Assembly (NCBI GenBank): GCA_013373205.1
Contig: JABXIG010000004.1
Span: 186,001-250,000, forward strand
Source: Methylocystaceae bacterium
GTDB taxonomy: Bacteria > Pseudomonadota > Alphaproteobacteria > Rhodospirillales > Terasakiellaceae
Reading direction: 5' to 3'
DNA: 64,000 nucleotides
Part shown: piece by piece, positions 8,932-18,843 of the stretch
How positions within the stretch are numbered: position 1 is the stretch's first letter
How the letters are laid out: the number at the start of each line of letters is the position of its first letter
Translations under genes and position numbers: made by a program
Notes under the pieces: generated by a model
Database searches by the model: none
Told to the model about the DNA's origin: nothing
Seen by the model: the letters and a program-made list of their open reading frames with translations, nothing else

Positions 8932-10803
8932 TTAAGCAACTTTGCTTGATTTATTACGCTTGACGTAACTAAGCAACGCCGTCAGTGCTGCGGGCGTAAT
9001 GCCTGAAATCCGCGCAGCAGCCCCCAAAGTTGATGGTTTATGTTCGGCCAATTTACTGCGCACTTCCGTCGATATACCTTGAATGGACATATAATCTAGA
9101 TCAGATGGCAGGCTAAGGCTCTCATCACGACGGAACGCCCGAATATCTGCCTCCTGGCGCTCAAGGTAGCCCGCATAGCGACCTTCAATTTCCACCTGTT
9201 CTGCAACAGCGCCTTGAATATCTCTTAATTCCGGCCAAATTTCCTGAACTTTAGACAAAGGTGTATCAGGATAACCCAACAAAGCCATTGCTGAGCGTCG
9301 CTGCCCGTCCATATTAACTTTTATATCATACTTCGCCAATTCCTGTGGCGTGGCACTCAGGGCATGCATTCGTTCTTTGGCTTCAGCAATCGCCTTTTCT
9401 TTTGCAACAAAAGCATTGGCCCGTTCTGAAGAAATACAACCAACATCCATGCCCAATCGGGTCAATCGTTGATCCGCGTTATCTGCACGCAGGATCAAGC
9501 GATATTCTGCACGCGAAGTAAACATGCGATAAGGCTCATTCGTTCCTTTTGTCACCAGATCATCTGCCAACACACCGATATAAGCTGTTGCGCGATCAAA
9601 GATAAAATCTTTTTCGCTACCCGATGCTTTTAACGCCGCGTTCACCCCGGCCATCAAACCCTGCGCTGCTGCTTCTTCATAGCCAGTGGTGCCGTTGATC
9701 TGTCCAGCAAAATAAAGACGGGAAATTTTGCGGGTCTCAAACGTTTCAAACAGTTCACGCGGGTCCACGAAGTCATATTCAATGGCATAGGCTGGCTTTA
9801 ACGCCTCGACCTTTTCCAGTCCGGGAATGGACCGCATAAAGGCCATTTGTACATCGCGGGGCAAGGACGTCGAAATACCGTTTGGATAAACACTATCCGT
9901 ATCCAAACCTTCTGGCTCCAGGAAAATCTGGTGGCTGGTCTTTTCGGCGAAACGCACCACTTTATCTTCAATTGACGGACAGTAACGCGGTCCGCGGCCC
10001 TGAATTTGACCGGAATAAATCGGTGCCTGATCCATATTAGATCGAATGATCTCGTGCGTTTCTTCCGTCGTGCGCGTGATATAACACGGGATTTGCGGTG
10101 TGGTGATTTTATCCGTCATAAAAGAAAACGGCTGTGGGGGCGTATCGCCATCTTGGCGTTGAAGCGCATCCCAATCAATCGTCTTGCCATCCAGTCGCGC
10201 AGGCGTCCCCGTCTTTAAACGACCCAAATCAAATTTCAAACGTCCCAGCGTTTTAGCCAAACCAATAGAAGGTTCATCGCCCATACGACCTGCCGACCAG
10301 GTTTCTTTGCCGATATGGATCATGCCGTTCAGGAAAGTCCCGGTCGTCAGGATCACTGAGCCGGCTTGCAAATGCTCCCCTGCCCCTGTGATCACACCTG
10401 TGACCTGTTTGTCATCGCTGGACAGGATCAAATCTTCTGCTGTGCCTTCCAGCAGTTCAAGGTTTTCCTGTGCGGCCAATAAGGCTTGCATGGCCTGTTT
10501 ATAAAGTTTCCGATCGGCCTGGGCACGTGGTCCACGCACCGCCGGGCCTTTAGATTGATTGAGCATGCGAAACTGGATGCCGCCTTCATCAATGGCACGG
10601 GCCATCACACCGTCCAGCGCATCCACTTCGCGCACGAGATGACCTTTCGCCAATCCGCCAATGGCTGGATTACACGACATCTCGCCTATCGCCTCTAATC
10701 TTTGAGTCAGAAGAAGGGTCTTCGCCCCCATTCGTGCACTTGCCGCCGCTGCTTCGCAGCCAGCATGTCCACCACCGATCACAATCACGTCATATGTCTT
10801 CAT
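8932..10803 (-). CDS. mnmG: tRNA uridine-5-carboxymethylaminomethyl modification enzyme MnmG (GidA)
   Basis: A 623-residue FAD protein that works with MnmE to install the cmnm5 group on U34 of certain tRNAs. The Rossmann motif [14 protein letters not shown] follows directly after the chosen start MKTYDV, and the GidA signature [13 protein letters not shown] is near residue 95. The reading frame stays open for 31 further codons upstream (to 10896), but homologues begin at MKTYDV-like sequence, so that extension is rejected. It sits between mnmE and rsmG with a parS site on each side. Confidence 0.96.
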   Translation of the reverse strand: MKTYDVIVIGGGHAGCEAAAASARMGAKTLLLTQRLEAIGEMSCNPAIGGLAKGHLVREVDALDGVMARAIDEGGIQFRMLNQSKGPAVRGPRAQADRKLYKQAMQALLAAQENLELLEGTAEDLILSSDDKQVTGVITGAGEHLQAGSVILTTGTFLNGMIHIGKETWSAGRMGDEPSIGLAKTLGRLKFDLGRLKTGTPARLDGKTIDWDALQRQDGDTPPQPFSFMTDKITTPQIPCYITRTTEETHEIIRSNMDQAPIYSGQIQGRGPRYCPSIEDKVVRFAEKTSHQIFLEPEGLDTDSVYPNGISTSLPRDVQMAFMRSIPGLEKVEALKPAYAIEYDFVDPRELFETFETRKISRLYFAGQINGTTGYEEAAAQGLMAGVNAALKASGSEKDFIFDRATAYIGVLADDLVTKGTNEPYRMFTSRAEYRLILRADNADQRLTRLGMDVGCISSERANAFVAKEKAIAEAKERMHALSATPQELAKYDIKVNMDGQRRSAMALLGYPDTPLSKVQEIWPELRDIQGAVAEQVEIEGRYAGYLERQEADIRAFRRDESLSLPSDLDYMSIQGISTEVRSKLAEHKPSTLGAAARISGITPAALTALLSYVKRNKSSKVA

Positions 10804-10958
10804 AAGGCGCAATGTATGGATGGCAAGGAATGAAGTCAATTTACAAAATGAAGCTTTTTCCACCCTGTGGATAATTTTGAGGATAAACACGTTCATAACC
10901 TGCGAGCAACATAGGTTTGAATTTATCCATTCATCTTATTTGTGTAAAAATCACCCGA

Positions 10959-10974
10959 TGTTTCACGTGAAACA
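10959..10974. promoter_or_regulatory. parS site 3 (mnmG-mnmE gap)
   Basis: A perfect TGTTTCACGTGAAACA just after the mnmE stop codon and upstream of mnmG. Confidence 0.93.
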
Positions 10975-10976
10975 TC

Positions 10977-12311
10977 TTATTTACCGATACAGAAATCACT
11001 AAAGACCACATCCAAAACATCTTCTACATCGATTCGCCCAGTGATCCGCCCAAGGGATCGCATCGCCATGCGTAAATCTTCTGCAGCTAATTCAGCCAGA
11101 TCAATCTGGGCAAAACGCATCAGGGCTGTCACACAATCTTCCAAAGCTTCGCGATGGCGCGCCCGGGTCAAAGCGGGTGCCCCTGTCATCATACAGCGAT
11201 CTGCGACTTCACGTTCCAAGGCCTTAAAAAAATCAGACAACCCTTCGCCGGACTTGGCCGACATATATAAAGGTGTCCGCCCTCCAAGTTCAGAAAGATC
11301 CGGCTTGGCGACTTTGTCGATTTTATTAAAGACCACCAAACTGTCCTCATCAATCAAAGACACTGTGCGTTTATCCAGGTTCGGCCAATCTGCACTATCA
11401 AACAGGATCACTTTCAGGTCTGCCTGTTCGGCTGTCGATTGCGCCCGTCTAATCCCTTCGACCTCGATCACATCTTCACTATGACGAATACCTGCTGTAT
11501 CAGACACAACAACCGGATAGCCGCCAATATCCAGATGGCTTTCGATCACATCACGGGTGGTGCCTGCGATATCGGACACAATGGCGACTTCGCGTTTTGC
11601 CAGATGATTAAGCAAGCTGGATTTCCCCGCATTGGGCGGACCGACGATAGCCAAGCGGACACCATCGCGCAACATCTCGCCACGGTGGCCGTCTTTTAAA
11701 TGGTCTTCGATTTCACCACGCAAGGTCTCGACCTTGGCACGCACGCCCTGTTCAATTTCTTCTGGTAAATCTTCATCTGGAAAATCGATCACCGCTTCAA
11801 AATGGGCAAGAACATTTAAAATACGATCCGCCCAATCATTATAAAGCGACCCCAATGCCCCATCCATTTGACGCAAGGCTTGTTTGGCTTGTGCACGGGT
11901 TTCTGCATGGATCAAATCAGCCAAACCTTCAGCGGCCGTTAAATCCATCTTGTCATTTTCAAAAGCCCGGCGGGTAAATTCCCCCGGTTCTGCTAAACGC
12001 AAACCATCAAATCCAGCGAGAACTTCTTGCACAGATGTTACTACAGCGCGCCCGCCATGAACTTGCAGCTCCACCACATCTTCCCCGGTAAAACTATTGG
12101 GGCCGGGAAAATAAAGTGCCAAACCATCATCCAATGCTTCATCTGTGTTAGGGTCCATCAGCTGAACCCGATGGGCATACCTGGCCTTGAAATTTTTTTT
12201 ACCCGACAGAATTTTTAAAACATCCAAAGCATGGGGACCGGACAGACGGATAACGGCCACGCCGCAGCGCCCTGCCCCGGAAGCAAGCGCATATATGGTT
12301 TGATCAAACAT
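10977..12311 (-). CDS. mnmE: tRNA modification GTPase MnmE (TrmE)
   Basis: A 444-residue GTPase partner of MnmG. The N-terminal folate-binding domain (TIYALASGAGRCGVAVIRLSG) is followed by a helical domain that holds an inserted G domain with P-loop GPPNAGKSS near residue 220, DTAG and NKID. The C-terminus ends in CIGK, the family's invariant C-x-GK tail carrying the functional cysteine. It is slightly shorter than E. coli MnmE but complete. DUF6489 lies 12 bases upstream in the same direction. Confidence 0.97.
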   Translation of the reverse strand: MFDQTIYALASGAGRCGVAVIRLSGPHALDVLKILSGKKNFKARYAHRVQLMDPNTDEALDDGLALYFPGPNSFTGEDVVELQVHGGRAVVTSVQEVLAGFDGLRLAEPGEFTRRAFENDKMDLTAAEGLADLIHAETRAQAKQALRQMDGALGSLYNDWADRILNVLAHFEAVIDFPDEDLPEEIEQGVRAKVETLRGEIEDHLKDGHRGEMLRDGVRLAIVGPPNAGKSSLLNHLAKREVAIVSDIAGTTRDVIESHLDIGGYPVVVSDTAGIRHSEDVIEVEGIRRAQSTAEQADLKVILFDSADWPNLDKRTVSLIDEDSLVVFNKIDKVAKPDLSELGGRTPLYMSAKSGEGLSDFFKALEREVADRCMMTGAPALTRARHREALEDCVTALMRFAQIDLAELAAEDLRMAMRSLGRITGRIDVEDVLDVVFSDFCIGK

Positions 12312-12323
12312 AAATTTATAACT

Positions 12324-12578
12324 TTATTCGTTAGAGCTATTGCCCATGGGATTGCTATTAAATTGTGCCCAGAACATTTTTTGCAATTGCTCCATATTGG
12401 AAATACCGGCAGGCAACCAGGTTTTAAACATGGTTTCCGGGTCCATGGCCGACAGATTGGCTTTCATACGTTCTTCGACTTCTTTCATCATCATTTCCTG
12501 CATCGGTTTTACATCAGGTAGTCCCATAAAGGTGCGGGCCTCTTCCGGCGTACAATCAATATTGATGGTGATTTTCAT
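12324..12578 (-). CDS. DUF6489 family protein
   Basis: An 84-residue acidic, methionine-rich protein beginning MKITINIDCTPEEARTFMGL. This matches DUF6489, a small family I associate with Rhodospirillales, often beside mnmE. No membrane segment, signal peptide or catalytic motif is visible. The function is unknown; phasin-like helical packing is one guess from composition. It is probably the first gene of the transcription unit running into mnmE, and is divergent from the gene at 12725. Confidence 0.8.
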   Translation of the reverse strand: MKITINIDCTPEEARTFMGLPDVKPMQEMMMKEVEERMKANLSAMDPETMFKTWLPAGISNMEQLQKMFWAQFNSNPMGNSSNE

Positions 12579-12724
12579 AAGTCTTCATCCCAATCTGATG
12601 GCTATCTCTTTACCTAATGTGACAATCTTTTGCCTCAAGGTCTAGTCCCATGGAAAAAAACTAGTTGTTATTTCTGATAAAAAGCTAAAATGTGAAGGTA
12701 AGCGCTTCAAACAGAAAGATGATT

Positions 12725-14755
12725 ATGTCCCAAAACCTTCTCGGCACGCTCACCAGTCCATATCTTTTGCAACATAAAGACAATCCGGTTCATTGGCAGC
12801 CCTGGGGGGATGCAGCATTTGAGCAGGCAAAAAAAGAAGATAAACCCATTTTGCTATCCATCGGATATGCCGCCTGTCACTGGTGCCACGTCATGGCCCA
12901 TGAATCGTTTGAGGATCAGGATACGGCCGATGTGATGAATGATCTCTTTATCAATATAAAAGTAGATCGTGAAGAACATCCGGATGTAGATGCTATTTAT
13001 CAAAAGACATTGCAAATTTTAGGACAGCCAGGTGGTTGGCCCCTGACCATGTTTTTAACCCCGAAAGGAGAACCCTTTTGGGGCGGGACTTATTTCCCCA
13101 AACAACAATCTTATGGCCGACCCTCTTTTGTGGAAGTTCTGAATAATATTTCGAACGCCTATAAAGATCAAAAAGACGATATCGTTACAAATGTCAAAAC
13201 CATCACCGCAGCCTTAGAAAAAGAAACAAAACCCAAAGGCGATAGAACCCTTCAATTAATCGATCTAACATCTGCAACTGATCATATCCTGCGTGCCCTT
13301 GATCCGATCAATGGGGGTTTACAAGGCGCCCCAAAATTCCCCCAGCCTGTCTTGTTTGATTTTCTGTGGCGTGCGAGCTGGATTAAAGATCAGCATAAAC
13401 TTTCCGATCTGGTCCATCTAAGTCTGGAAAAAATGTGCCTCGGCGGCATTTATGATCATTTAGGCGGTGGCTTTGCGCGCTATTCGACGGATGAAGAATG
13501 GCTCGCCCCCCATTTTGAAAAGATGCTTTATGACAATGCGTTGTTAATTTCGCTGCTGACGATGGTCTGGCGCAAACATCCTGATACCCTTTTCAAACGC
13601 AGCATTTCTGAAACCATCAACTGGGTCATGACAGAGATGAAGGTAGAAAGTGAACAAGGATTTGCGCTTGCTTCTGCTCTGGATGCCGATAGTGAAGGAG
13701 TGGAAGGAAAGTTCTATGTCTGGAGCGAAGAAGATGTCGATCAGGTCTTAGGGGACGACTCGAAAAAATTCAAATGGTCCTATGACGTCACACAATATGG
13801 CAATTGGGAAAATAAAAATATCCTGCGCCGTGTCACTAACTTTAAATCCCACGCCGATGAAGATATCTTAAATCAATGCCGCCAAAAACTGTTTGAAGCA
13901 CGCAAACCCCGTGTGCGCCCAGCTCGCGATGACAAGGTCCTGACAGACTGGAACGCACTGATGATTACCGCTTTATGTGAAGCCGGGCTGGTTTTTGATC
14001 ATCCCGACTGGATCAAGGCGGCCAAAACCATTATGGCTGAAATTGAACAGCTTATGGTCAAAGACGATGTGCTTTATCATAGTTGGTGTGACACTAAACA
14101 TGTCTCCCCTGCGTATCTGGAAGATTATGCCAATCTTAGCCGCGCCCATCTTGCCCTTTATGAAGTCACCGGCGATATGAATTATCTTGATCAAGTAAAA
14201 CGTTATGTTGCTCACCTTGATCAAAACTTTTGGGATGATGCGGTTGGCGGTTATAATTTCTCTGCATCACAAACCGTAGACGGTTTGGCCCTTCATCAAA
14301 AACCTATTCACGATAATGCCACCCCGTCTGGCAATGGCACGATGGCAAATGTATTGGCTGACCTGTTCCATATCACGGGAGATAAGCATTATGAAAAACG
14401 CTTTCATGATCTAATCAAGACCTTTGGTAGCCAAGATCCTAATCAGATATTTGCCATGACCGGGCTTTCAAGCGCGCTTATTCGCTTTGAAAAAATGGAA
14501 ACCATCTGCATTATTGGTAACCCCCAAGAAAGTGATACGAAAGCATTGATTAAAAAGGCTTCTCACTACCCAGGGCCACAAAGGAAAATTCTACTAGCAG
14601 ATGGTGAAATAGACGTTCCTGAAGGACATATCCTGTATGGAAAGGATAAAATCGATGATAAAGCGACCGCCTATGTCTGTCGGCTTGGAAACTGTTCTGC
14701 CCCAGTGACGGACCCGGATAGTCTGGAAGAAACGCTCAGTCAGCTACCATTATAA
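12725..14755 (+). CDS. DUF255/YyaL-type thioredoxin domain protein
   Basis: A 676-residue protein. The N-terminal thioredoxin-like DUF255 domain has the redox pair CHWC at residues 51-54 in [18 protein letters not shown]. The C-terminal two thirds resemble an (alpha/alpha)6 barrel of the N-acylglucosamine 2-epimerase/cellobiose epimerase type. The family (YyaL, SPATA20) has no settled biochemical role. I chose the ATG at 12725 because AGAAAG lies six bases upstream; a GTG at 12692 is also in frame. It begins the block that separates mnmE from rho. Confidence 0.9.
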   Translation: MSQNLLGTLTSPYLLQHKDNPVHWQPWGDAAFEQAKKEDKPILLSIGYAACHWCHVMAHESFEDQDTADVMNDLFINIKVDREEHPDVDAIYQKTLQILGQPGGWPLTMFLTPKGEPFWGGTYFPKQQSYGRPSFVEVLNNISNAYKDQKDDIVTNVKTITAALEKETKPKGDRTLQLIDLTSATDHILRALDPINGGLQGAPKFPQPVLFDFLWRASWIKDQHKLSDLVHLSLEKMCLGGIYDHLGGGFARYSTDEEWLAPHFEKMLYDNALLISLLTMVWRKHPDTLFKRSISETINWVMTEMKVESEQGFALASALDADSEGVEGKFYVWSEEDVDQVLGDDSKKFKWSYDVTQYGNWENKNILRRVTNFKSHADEDILNQCRQKLFEARKPRVRPARDDKVLTDWNALMITALCEAGLVFDHPDWIKAAKTIMAEIEQLMVKDDVLYHSWCDTKHVSPAYLEDYANLSRAHLALYEVTGDMNYLDQVKRYVAHLDQNFWDDAVGGYNFSASQTVDGLALHQKPIHDNATPSGNGTMANVLADLFHITGDKHYEKRFHDLIKTFGSQDPNQIFAMTGLSSALIRFEKMETICIIGNPQESDTKALIKKASHYPGPQRKILLADGEIDVPEGHILYGKDKIDDKATAYVCRLGNCSAPVTDPDSLEETLSQLPL

Positions 14756-14852
14756 ATCATCATGCGACACACCCTTAAAAACATCATTTGCAGTTAATCA
14801 GATCATCTTATTATTCTGTGAACGATACAAAACCCATTAAAAGAGTCACTCT

Positions 14853-15320
14853 ATGGATATCACCTGTACTACAATTATGTCCCCAGTCGGCACCTTATCG
14901 CTTTTTGAAGATGAGGGTAAAATCGTCGTTCTGGAATGGGGCCAAGCCCCAAAGGGGATAGAAACTCCATTATTAAAAGAAGCCAAGACCCAGCTTTCAG
15001 CCTATTTCAGTGGTAAACTGCGGCAGTTTGACCTCCCCCTTGATCCCATGGGGACAGGCCATCAAAAGAAAGTCTGGTCGATCATGGGCGACATTCCTTT
15101 TGGCCAGACCCTGACCTATGGGGAAATTGCCAAACAGATTAACAGTTCCCCTCGCGCCGTTGGCGGTGCATGTGCTAAAAACCCCATTCCTATTCTCATC
15201 CCCTGTCATCGTGTCATGGGTGCCCATGGAAAATTAACAGGATTTTCCGGCGGCGAAGGGGTAGAAACGAAAATCCAGCTCTTGCGTATGGAAGAAGCTA
15301 TAGCCACATCTCTACTCTAA
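14853..15320 (+). CDS. ogt: Methylated-DNA--protein-cysteine methyltransferase
   Basis: A 155-residue DNA repair protein that transfers O6-alkyl groups from guanine to its own cysteine. The active-site PCHRV motif is at residues 117-121 (Cys118), followed by the GKLTGFSGG loop, and the helix-turn-helix region TYGEIAKQINSSPRAVGGA precedes it. No AdaA-type N-terminal domain is present, so this is the Ogt type. It is followed 27 bases later by a quinone oxidoreductase gene in the same direction. Confidence 0.94.
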   Translation: MDITCTTIMSPVGTLSLFEDEGKIVVLEWGQAPKGIETPLLKEAKTQLSAYFSGKLRQFDLPLDPMGTGHQKKVWSIMGDIPFGQTLTYGEIAKQINSSPRAVGGACAKNPIPILIPCHRVMGAHGKLTGFSGGEGVETKIQLLRMEEAIATSLL

Positions 15321-15347
15321 TTTCAAAAAACATACAGGTATAAAAAC

Positions 15348-16322
15348 ATGACCAAAGCCATTCGCATTCATCAACCCGGCGGTCCGGATGCTCTGTCTTA
15401 TGACGATATTGATGTTGCAGCCCCCCAAGGCAAACAAGTACAAATCCGTTTCGAAGCCATCGGCTTAAATTTTATTGATTGTTATCATCGAAGCGGCCTT
15501 TACCCTACCCCGAAACTACCACATACATTGGGTATGGAAGGCGCCGGCGTGGTCGAAGCCATCGGTGCAGATGTCACTGAATTTAAAGTCGGGCAACGGG
15601 TCTGTTTAGGTGCGGCTCTTGGATGTTATACAGAAGTTGGAAATTTTCATCAAAATCTCGTCATTCCGCTTCCTGATGAAATTGAATTTGAAACCGCCGC
15701 CGCCATGATGTTGAAGGGGATGACCGCGCATTATCTCTTGCGCCGGATTTATAAAGTGAGCGCAGAAGATACTATTCTCTTTCATGCAGCCGCCGGCGGT
15801 GTTGGATCCATTGCCACCCAATGGGCAAAATCTTTAGGCACTACGGTTATTGGCACTGTGGGATCAGAAGAAAAAGCTGCCCTCGCCAAATCCCAGGGCT
15901 GTGACTATCCCATCCTTTATCGCGAAGAAAACTTCACCGATCGTGTGCGTGAACTGACAAATGGTGAAGGCGTGCCCGTGGTTTATGATTCCATCGGCGC
16001 CGCCACGTTCGAAGGATCGCTTGATTGCCTGCGCCCCCTTGGCATAATGGTTACATACGGCAATGCAACGGGACCAGTGCCTGACTTTTCCCCCGCCCTC
16101 CTCGCCCAAAAAGGCAGTTTGTTTATCACCCGCCCCACCTTAATGAGCTATGTCGCCAAACGCGAAGACTTGCTGTGGGCCGCAAACGATCTGTTTGATG
16201 TGGTAAAATCCGGTGCGGTCAAAATTCACATCAATCAAAAATATGACCTGAAAGATACGGCTCAAGCCCATAAAGATCTGGAAGATAGAAAGACAACCGG
16301 ATCAACTGTGTTAGTACCTTAA
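15348..16322 (+). CDS. Quinone oxidoreductase (NADPH:quinone reductase, MDR superfamily)
   Basis: A 324-residue medium-chain dehydrogenase/reductase of the zeta-crystallin/Qor type. The N-terminal GroES-like fold contains GLNFIDCYHRSGLYP, and the nucleotide-binding motif AAAGGVGSIATQWAK is near residue 148. The zinc ligands of alcohol dehydrogenases are absent, as expected for Qor. It probably reduces quinones with NADPH by one electron or reduces enones. It follows ogt and ends at a two-hairpin repeat. Confidence 0.92.
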   Translation: MTKAIRIHQPGGPDALSYDDIDVAAPQGKQVQIRFEAIGLNFIDCYHRSGLYPTPKLPHTLGMEGAGVVEAIGADVTEFKVGQRVCLGAALGCYTEVGNFHQNLVIPLPDEIEFETAAAMMLKGMTAHYLLRRIYKVSAEDTILFHAAAGGVGSIATQWAKSLGTTVIGTVGSEEKAALAKSQGCDYPILYREENFTDRVRELTNGEGVPVVYDSIGAATFEGSLDCLRPLGIMVTYGNATGPVPDFSPALLAQKGSLFITRPTLMSYVAKREDLLWAANDLFDVVKSGAVKIHINQKYDLKDTAQAHKDLEDRKTTGSTVLVP

Positions 16323-16332
16323 TTATTCTCGT

Positions 16333-16438
16333 GTCCCTGTGAAAACAGGGACCTTTCTGCCACATAATCCAGACTAGAAAGACACCTGCTTTCGCAGATG
16401 AACAGCTTTTTGTCATCCCACCCAAAATGTGGGATGAC
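16333..16438. repeat. Dispersed hairpin repeat, copy 2, acting as terminator
   Basis: It contains the stem GTCCCTGT-gaaa-ACAGGGAC (16333-16352), an AATCCAGA core, and the 10-bp stem GTCATCCCAC/GTGGGATGAC (16412-16438). It fills the gap between the convergent quinone reductase and pirin genes, so it could end both transcripts. It shares sequence with copies at 6.3, 18.8, 19.85, 30.8 and 63.5 kb. Confidence 0.65.
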
Positions 16439-16449
16439 CTTTCCTTTCT

Positions 16450-17283
16450 TTATCCAAACTTACCCGCGCGAAAATCATCAAAAGCCTGATAGATTTCTTC
16501 TTGGGTATTCATTACAAACGGACCATATCGGGCAATCGGTTCTTTAATCGGATCCGCCGCCAACAAGATAAAGCGTGCGCCTTTTGATCCGGCGGTAATC
16601 GAAACCACTTCCCCATCTTCCAAAGTCACCAAACGGTTTGTCTCGATGGTTTCGCCATCTAAATGCATCTTGCCTTCAAAGATATATAGAAATGACGTTT
16701 GACCTTTTGGAATGGGAATTTCGATCTCTGCATGTGGCTTCATATCCAGATCAAGGAACAAAGGTTTGGTGACAATTTTTGACACCGGACCTGTCACCCC
16801 AAACGCAACGCCAGCAATCACTTTTAACGTTCCGATCCCGTCAAGTTCTTTTGAGGGAATATCATCAGGGGATAAATCCTGATAACGCGGTGCGATCATT
16901 TTCTGATCTGCGGGCAAGTTGACCCAAAGCTGAAACCCTTTCATCAGCCCATCTGTTTGTTCTGGCATTTCACTATGGATCAAACCGCGCCCGGCCGTCA
17001 TCCATTGTGCCCCACCCGTTTCTAGCAGGCCTTCATTTCCGGCATTATCACGATGGCGCATTTTACCCGCCAACATATAGGTCACCGTTTCAAAACCACG
17101 GTGGGGATGATCGGGGAAGCCTGCGATATAATCGGTGCCTTTTTCAGAGCCAAACATATCCAACAGCAAAAACGGATCCATATGATCCAAGCTAGGCGTG
17201 CCAATGGCGCGTAACATTTTCACCCCGGCCCCATCAGATGTGGCCATGGGGGACACAATTTGATCAATCGTGCGATGTTTCAT
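16450..17283 (-). CDS. Pirin family protein
   Basis: A 277-residue bicupin. The first cupin carries FPDHPHRGFETVTYML and the metal-ligand pattern ending in LIHSEMPEQ, as in pirins with quercetinase-like folds. A second cupin without clear metal ligands follows. Proposed roles include quercetin dioxygenase activity or redox-dependent regulation; none is provable here. I chose ATG 17283, which has GAAAGG eight bases upstream, over the GTG at 17292. Confidence 0.92.
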   Translation of the reverse strand: MKHRTIDQIVSPMATSDGAGVKMLRAIGTPSLDHMDPFLLLDMFGSEKGTDYIAGFPDHPHRGFETVTYMLAGKMRHRDNAGNEGLLETGGAQWMTAGRGLIHSEMPEQTDGLMKGFQLWVNLPADQKMIAPRYQDLSPDDIPSKELDGIGTLKVIAGVAFGVTGPVSKIVTKPLFLDLDMKPHAEIEIPIPKGQTSFLYIFEGKMHLDGETIETNRLVTLEDGEVVSITAGSKGARFILLAADPIKEPIARYGPFVMNTQEEIYQAFDDFRAGKFG

Positions 17284-17372
17284 TTTCTGCACCTTTCAAT
17301 TTGAATTACATTCGTTGACCTTAAAATACGCACAAACCCACCATATGATTAGGGGGTCATTTGGAAACAAAG

Positions 17373-17388
17373 TGTTTCACGTGAAACG
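17373..17388. promoter_or_regulatory. parS site 4 (15 of 16 match)
   Basis: TGTTTCACGTGAAACG differs from the parS consensus only at the last base. It lies in the divergent gap between the pirin gene and the DUF4197 gene, inside the inserted accessory block. Confidence 0.8.
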
Positions 17389-17466
17389 CCATCACAAGAA
17401 CAATGGACAAAACGATTCAGTCTCACTAATTTAGGGAAAAACATCATTGATATATAAGAGGCTATT

Positions 17467-18219
17467 ATGCGTCCCATCCTTTACGGCCTTGTGGCTGGCA
17501 GCGTTTTCTTTTCTATCCCTTCCGCACAAGCTTTAGATTTTGGCACTATCGTCAATAAGACGGTAGAGACTTTAAGTTCACAAAGTCAAAGTTCAGGTGG
17601 CGAAACACTCTCCAACCTTAGCACCAGCCAGATTGTCGAAGGCTTACGTGAGGCCTTAACCGTGGGGACAAAACGCGTGGTCGATCAAATCGGGGCCGTA
17701 GATGGCTATAATGCGGACCCAAAAATTCACATTCCCCTACCCGATCAACTCCAACAGGTGCAAAATTTATTAAATAAATTTGGTCTGTCTTCACTGGCTG
17801 ACGATGTGGAACTTCGCCTCAACCGCGCCGCCGAAAAAGCCGCACCAGACGCCAAAGAGATCATCATCAAAGCCATCACAGATATGACACTTGAAGATGC
17901 CAAGGCCATTTATAATGGTCCCAATGATGCTGCAACCCAATATTTCAAAAAAGTATCCAGCACGAATTTACGCCAAGCCATCGAACCTATTGCAAAAGAA
18001 AGCTTGGATGAAGTCGGTGCATTAACCGCTTATGACAGCCTGATCAGCCAATATAAATCCATGCCGTTTGTGCCGGATGTAAAAACCAACTTGGTCGATC
18101 ATACAACTGAACTCGCCATGCAAGGTATCTTTCATTATCTGGCACAGGAAGAAGCCGCAATCCGTGAAAATCCTGCGAAACGTACCACCGAAATTCTGAA
18201 AACAGTCTTTGGTCAATAA
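17467..18219 (+). CDS. DUF4197 domain-containing exported protein
   Basis: A 250-residue protein with a signal peptide (hydrophobic residues 4-20, cleavage after AQA). The body matches DUF4197: LREALTVGTKRVVDQIGAVDGYNADPKIHIPLP, followed by long helices. The family is periplasmic or lipid-anchored in Proteobacteria and has no known function. A potassium-channel gene starts three bases after its stop, so the two are probably one operon. Confidence 0.88.
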   Translation: MRPILYGLVAGSVFFSIPSAQALDFGTIVNKTVETLSSQSQSSGGETLSNLSTSQIVEGLREALTVGTKRVVDQIGAVDGYNADPKIHIPLPDQLQQVQNLLNKFGLSSLADDVELRLNRAAEKAAPDAKEIIIKAITDMTLEDAKAIYNGPNDAATQYFKKVSSTNLRQAIEPIAKESLDEVGALTAYDSLISQYKSMPFVPDVKTNLVDHTTELAMQGIFHYLAQEEAAIRENPAKRTTEILKTVFGQ

Positions 18220-18222
18220 TCT

Positions 18223-18765
18223 ATGAATTTCCATTTTGTCCGTGTTTGCTTTCGATATCTTTCCATCGCGAAACTGGATTTTGTCAGTGTCTTTTTAACA
18301 CTGGGCGGGGTAACCATTCTTGTCGTCGGCATCTGTGCACCTTTGCTTTATTGGGCAGAAGCGGACCTTGAAGGGGCAAATATCACCAATATCGCTGATG
18401 CTATCTGGCTCTGTTTCATGATCGTCACGACCATTGGTTTTGGCGATCATTACCCTATCAGCTTAATCGGTCGCCTAACCGCCGTGCCTTTGGCCGCAAC
18501 TGGCATTGGCGTCTTTGGTACCTTGGCCGGGTATTTCGGATCAATCATTTTAGACAAGGTCGTGCGCCAAGCCTCCACCGACATGCTACACGACCAAAAC
18601 CGCCGCATTGAACAACTGACCAAACAAAACCAGGAACTCAACGAAACCATCAAAGCGGTGGCTTATGAAAATAAAGAACTGAACCGCATGATTTTAGAGC
18701 TCAGCCACAAAGTCGATAAAGACACCGATGATATCTTGGCTGCGTTGAAAGAAATGAAGAACTAA
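18223..18765 (+). CDS. Two-TM potassium channel family protein with C-terminal coiled coil
   Basis: A 180-residue membrane protein. TM1 covers about residues 20-44, a pore helix and selectivity filter TTIGFGDH cover residues 69-76, and TM2 covers about 84-110. Residues 125-175 form a likely coiled coil (RRIEQLTKQNQELNETIKAV). The GFGD filter is close to the canonical GYGD. No RCK or cyclic-nucleotide domain is present; the coiled coil probably holds the tetramer together. It is tightly coupled to the DUF4197 gene. Confidence 0.9.
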   Translation: MNFHFVRVCFRYLSIAKLDFVSVFLTLGGVTILVVGICAPLLYWAEADLEGANITNIADAIWLCFMIVTTIGFGDHYPISLIGRLTAVPLAATGIGVFGTLAGYFGSIILDKVVRQASTDMLHDQNRRIEQLTKQNQELNETIKAVAYENKELNRMILELSHKVDKDTDDILAALKEMKN

Positions 18766-18774
18766 ACAAAACGC

Positions 18775-18836
18775 GTCATTCCAACGACAACCAGAATCCA
18801 GACCAACTACAATAGATCCCCGTTTTCACGGGGATG
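18775..18836. repeat. Dispersed hairpin repeat, copy 3
   Basis: GTCATTCC, AATCCAGA and the stem ATCCCCGT-TTTC-ACGGGGAT (18816-18835) lie in the gap between the convergent channel and GT2 genes. It belongs to the same family as the copies at 6.3, 16.3, 19.85, 30.8 and 63.5 kb. Confidence 0.6.
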
Positions 18837-18843
18837 GCAAATC

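Noticed and set aside
10804-10896. 31-codon N-terminal extension of mnmG
   Set aside because: Homologues start at the MKTYDV methionine; the extension lacks protein-like conservation.
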